Source: Endozoicomonas sp. 8E (GTDB taxonomy: Bacteria > Pseudomonadota > Gammaproteobacteria > Pseudomonadales > Endozoicomonadaceae). From it: DNA of 64,000 nt. Both the position numbers and the translations under genes were made by a program. The notes below the pieces were generated by a model. That model saw only the letters and a program-made list of their open reading frames with translations. It made no database searches and was not told the DNA's origin. Location: the NCBI RefSeq assembly GCF_032883915.1, contig NZ_CP120717.1, forward strand, positions 1,729,001 through 1,793,000. The letters run 5' to 3'. Each line of letters begins with the position of its first letter. The first letter of the stretch is position 1. Shown in pieces: positions 62,005 to 64,000 of this stretch.

Positions 62005-62993
62005 GCTGCAATATCCTTGTGATGACTTAAGGTTTGAAAATACTCCAGTATGCAGTTTTCTTGTTCTTCTGCAGACTCCAGACTGTTGAATCGTTTGCGA
62101 AGGCTGGCGCCTGATGGACTGGCCTGCAAATACCAGCCAACGTGTTTTCTGGCGATACGCACACCCTGGACTTCACCGTAAAACTCGTGAAGCGCAGCAA
62201 GGTGACCTGTTAAAATGGACTGAATCTCTTTGTTTTCAGGCGCTGGCAGGTGTTTACCCTGTTCAAGGTAGTGGTTAATCTCTCTGAATATCCAGGGTTT
62301 CCCCTGGGCTGCACGGCCCACCATAAGCGCGTCTGCACCAGTGATATCCAGTACCGTTTTTGCTTTCTCGGGAGAGGTAATGTCGCCATTGGCAATCACT
62401 GGAATTTCCAGAGATTCACAAATCCGGGCAATGGTCTCGTATTCGGCCTCACCTTTGTACATACACTGACGGGTTCTGCCATGAATGGCCAGAGCAGTTA
62501 TACCGCAGTCCTGTGCCATTAAGGCAATGTCGAGGCCGTTTCTGTTTTCGGGACACCAGCCGGTACGTGTCTTGAGAGTAACCGGGATATCAACCGCCTG
62601 AACCACCGACTTCAGTATTTGCTCTACCAGTTCAGGTTCTCTCATCAGAGCAGAGCCAGCCGCTTTGTTACAGACTTTTTTGGCAGGGCAGCCCATGTTG
62701 ATATCAATGATCTGGGCGCCTCGCTCCTGGTTCAGGCGAGCCGCGATAGCCATTTGCTCCGGGTCACTGCCTGCAATCTGAACAGAGCGAGGTTCGAATT
62801 CTTCAGCGTGATGGTCCATTCTCAGTCGAGACTTCCGGGTGTTCCAGAGTTTTGGGTTGCTAGTCACCATTTCTGAGACGGCCATACCCGCTCCCATTTT
62901 CAAGCACAGCTGCCTGAATGGGCGGTCTGTTACTCCGGCCATAGGAGCCAGGATAACCGGGCTTTGGATAGTGTATGGACCAATCTTCAGCAA
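62001..62993 (-). CDS. dusB: tRNA-dihydrouridine synthase B
   Basis: 330 residues from the chosen start (E. coli 321). An FMN enzyme that reduces uridine 17 in the D loop of tRNA. Marks are [50 protein letters not shown] with the catalytic Cys, and [19 protein letters not shown] prefer the TTG at 62993, which has GAGG 10 bases upstream and gives the family N-terminus; ATG codons at 63113 and 63077 would add 28-40 residues not seen in relatives. Confidence 0.94.
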   Translation of the reverse strand: MLKIGPYTIQSPVILAPMAGVTDRPFRQLCLKMGAGMAVSEMVTSNPKLWNTRKSRLRMDHHAEEFEPRSVQIAGSDPEQMAIAARLNQERGAQIIDINMGCPAKKVCNKAAGSALMREPELVEQILKSVVQAVDIPVTLKTRTGWCPENRNGLDIALMAQDCGITALAIHGRTRQCMYKGEAEYETIARICESLEIPVIANGDITSPEKAKTVLDITGADALMVGRAAQGKPWIFREINHYLEQGKHLPAPENKEIQSILTGHLAALHEFYGEVQGVRIARKHVGWYLQASPSGASLRKRFNSLESAEEQENCILEYFQTLSHHKDIAA

Positions 62994-63469
62994 GGTGGTT
63001 TGCCTCAATCCAGCGTTAGTAGTGCCAAGAGTGCGATAAATCCGTCTCAAGTGATTTAAATCGCTGCTCGGAATCATGAAAAAAGCAAGAGGTCGATCTT
63101 GCGGAGTTTTCAACTATTTATTTATACGACTTTCAGCGTCTCTGTTCAGGAGATCAGGCAGGCGTAGCCGGGTATAATACTCTGTACAATTTTTAGACGA
63201 AAGAGGGTTCTGTTGTTGGCTCTGACTGGAATAGCATTTATCTTCAGGAGCAGTTATTACCAAGTAGCAGTGTTCTGTTGCGAAATATAACCTTACCAAG
63301 GGCATTGTATAGTGACTTTTGTGGGAAAAACCGCAAGTAATAATTTAAGTGATCTGATTGTTTTTTGATCTGGGTCAAGCGCTTATTGCAATTTCTTGAG
63401 TTGGTTTTCGAGATGCCCTCGTCGGTAAAATACCAGATAAGCAAGGTTTACGGATTTTTTTAACTTTAA
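62994..63469. other. Region upstream of dusB-fis
   Basis: About 475 bases between the DUF3426 gene and dusB with no convincing gene. It must contain the dusB-fis promoter. A TATTAT box (63174-63179, minus strand) with a poor -35 is the only candidate I see. Confidence 0.35.
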
Positions 63470-64000
63470 TCAGCGCTGTTTGACAGGTAAAAAGCGCAAT
63501 TGATAGTTGGTGGCTCCATTGCCGGGATCAACGATTTCCATGCTGAGCCTTATGGGTTGTCCGCTGGGTATCTCTCTGGATCCGGCCAGAGCTCCGCCCA
63601 GATATTCTTTCGGGCGAAAACGTCTGCTGGCTACGGGCTGTCCGTTAATGTCACTAAATGTTAATTCAAGACGAGGCCAGGGTTGCGGGAATTTGGCTTC
63701 ATTGATAATCACTGAGTCTACAACCAGTCCTTCGCTTTGCCGAGGATGGCTGCGGATGTGCAGTTGCAGGCTTTTGATGGCGTTGATGTTTACTAATGCA
63801 GGAAGAGAGCACTTCAGGTATTGGCAACTAAATGTATATGCTGGTCTCAATCGCGGGTCGAGTGAAAGCTGATCTCTGTTGAACCAGGCGTATTGCCCTG
63901 CAAGAGTGATAGAGAAAATCAGGATTAGAGTGAGCCAGCCCGCAATTTTCAGGGAGCTTCGTCCCGGTTCTTCCTCAACTTCAACGTGCTCATTGTCCAG
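63470..64000 (-). CDS. DUF3426 membrane protein, partial at the window end
   Basis: 177 residues visible; the frame runs off the window at base 64000, so the N-terminal half, which in relatives carries a zinc-ribbon, is missing. An acidic stretch (EHVEVEEEPG) precedes one transmembrane helix (IAGWLTLILIFSITLAGQYAWF). The outer part is the DUF3426 domain: LKCSLPALVNINAIKSLQL, FSDINGQPVASRRFRPKEYLGG and the end YQLRFLP. The family lies between prmA and dusB in Pseudomonas; its function is unknown. Confidence 0.88.
   Translation of the reverse strand: MDNEHVEVEEEPGRSSLKIAGWLTLILIFSITLAGQYAWFNRDQLSLDPRLRPAYTFSCQYLKCSLPALVNINAIKSLQLHIRSHPRQSEGLVVDSVIINEAKFPQPWPRLELTFSDINGQPVASRRFRPKEYLGGALAGSREIPSGQPIRLSMEIVDPGNGATNYQLRFLPVKQR

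Overview
The window reads as chromosome of a gammaproteobacterium close to the Oceanospirillales. My best guess is an Endozoicomonas-like animal symbiont. This is inference: most of the housekeeping gene order matches Pseudomonas (grxD-bfr-prx; ubiE-ubiJ-ubiB-hisI-hisE-tatABC...rsmE; priA-rpmE-nuclease-malic enzyme-mrcA-pilMNOPQ-aroK-aroB-gltB-gltD-hemE; DUF3426-dusB-fis-purH-purD), while the accessory genes between these blocks include a eukaryotic-type protein and decayed insertion sequences.

Layout. 1-1.9 kb: an unknown gene followed by a decayed ISL3-type transposase. 1.9-3.9 kb: iron/redox block (grxD, bacterioferritin, 2-Cys peroxiredoxin), with a Fur-like and an OxyR-like site in the shared intergenic region. 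4.0-4.8 kb: six tRNA genes alternating Asn-Lys behind one strong promoter, partly a recent tandem duplication. 4.8-9.2 kb: ndh, a DUF3094 membrane peptide, a methyltransferase, an exported helical protein and yejK. 9.3-13.2 kb: a transposase fragment, then a 1176-codon AAA+ protein whose C-terminal two thirds is a full p97/Cdc48 of eukaryotic type, carried on a signal-peptide-like start and an unrecognised ~350-residue extension. 13.3-18 kb: TetR regulator divergent from a thioredoxin-fold protein, a MITE-like element, a GT39 glycosyltransferase, tapT, alkB and a YfcZ-type gene. 18.3-27.9 kb: ppc, a FabH-like synthase, ubiquinone genes, the last his genes and the Tat translocon. 28-30.5 kb: an 839-codon unknown gene with three internal repeats and a kinase-like C-terminal region, placed between tatC and rsmE. 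30.6-40 kb: rsmE, an exported DUF2059-like protein, priA, rpmE, a secreted nuclease, malic enzyme and mrcA. 40.5-48 kb: pilMNOPQ, a DUF29 gene with an early stop, aroK, aroB. 48.4-64 kb: gltBD, hemE, a hybrid sensor kinase with a degenerate ATPase domain, purD, purH, fis, dusB and a partial DUF3426 gene.

How it fits together. The core genes supply type IV pilus assembly (PilM-PilQ with PBP1a alongside), nitrogen assimilation (GltBD), anaplerosis and NADPH (Ppc, malic enzyme), ubiquinone synthesis feeding NDH-2, purine synthesis and Fis/DusB growth control. The most unusual item is the p97-like protein. Everything visible in it (two intact AAA modules, eukaryote-type N domain, aromatic D2 pore loop, acidic DDDLY tail) suggests a gene taken from a eukaryote and given a bacterial N-terminus, possibly to act on the host ubiquitin/p97 system.
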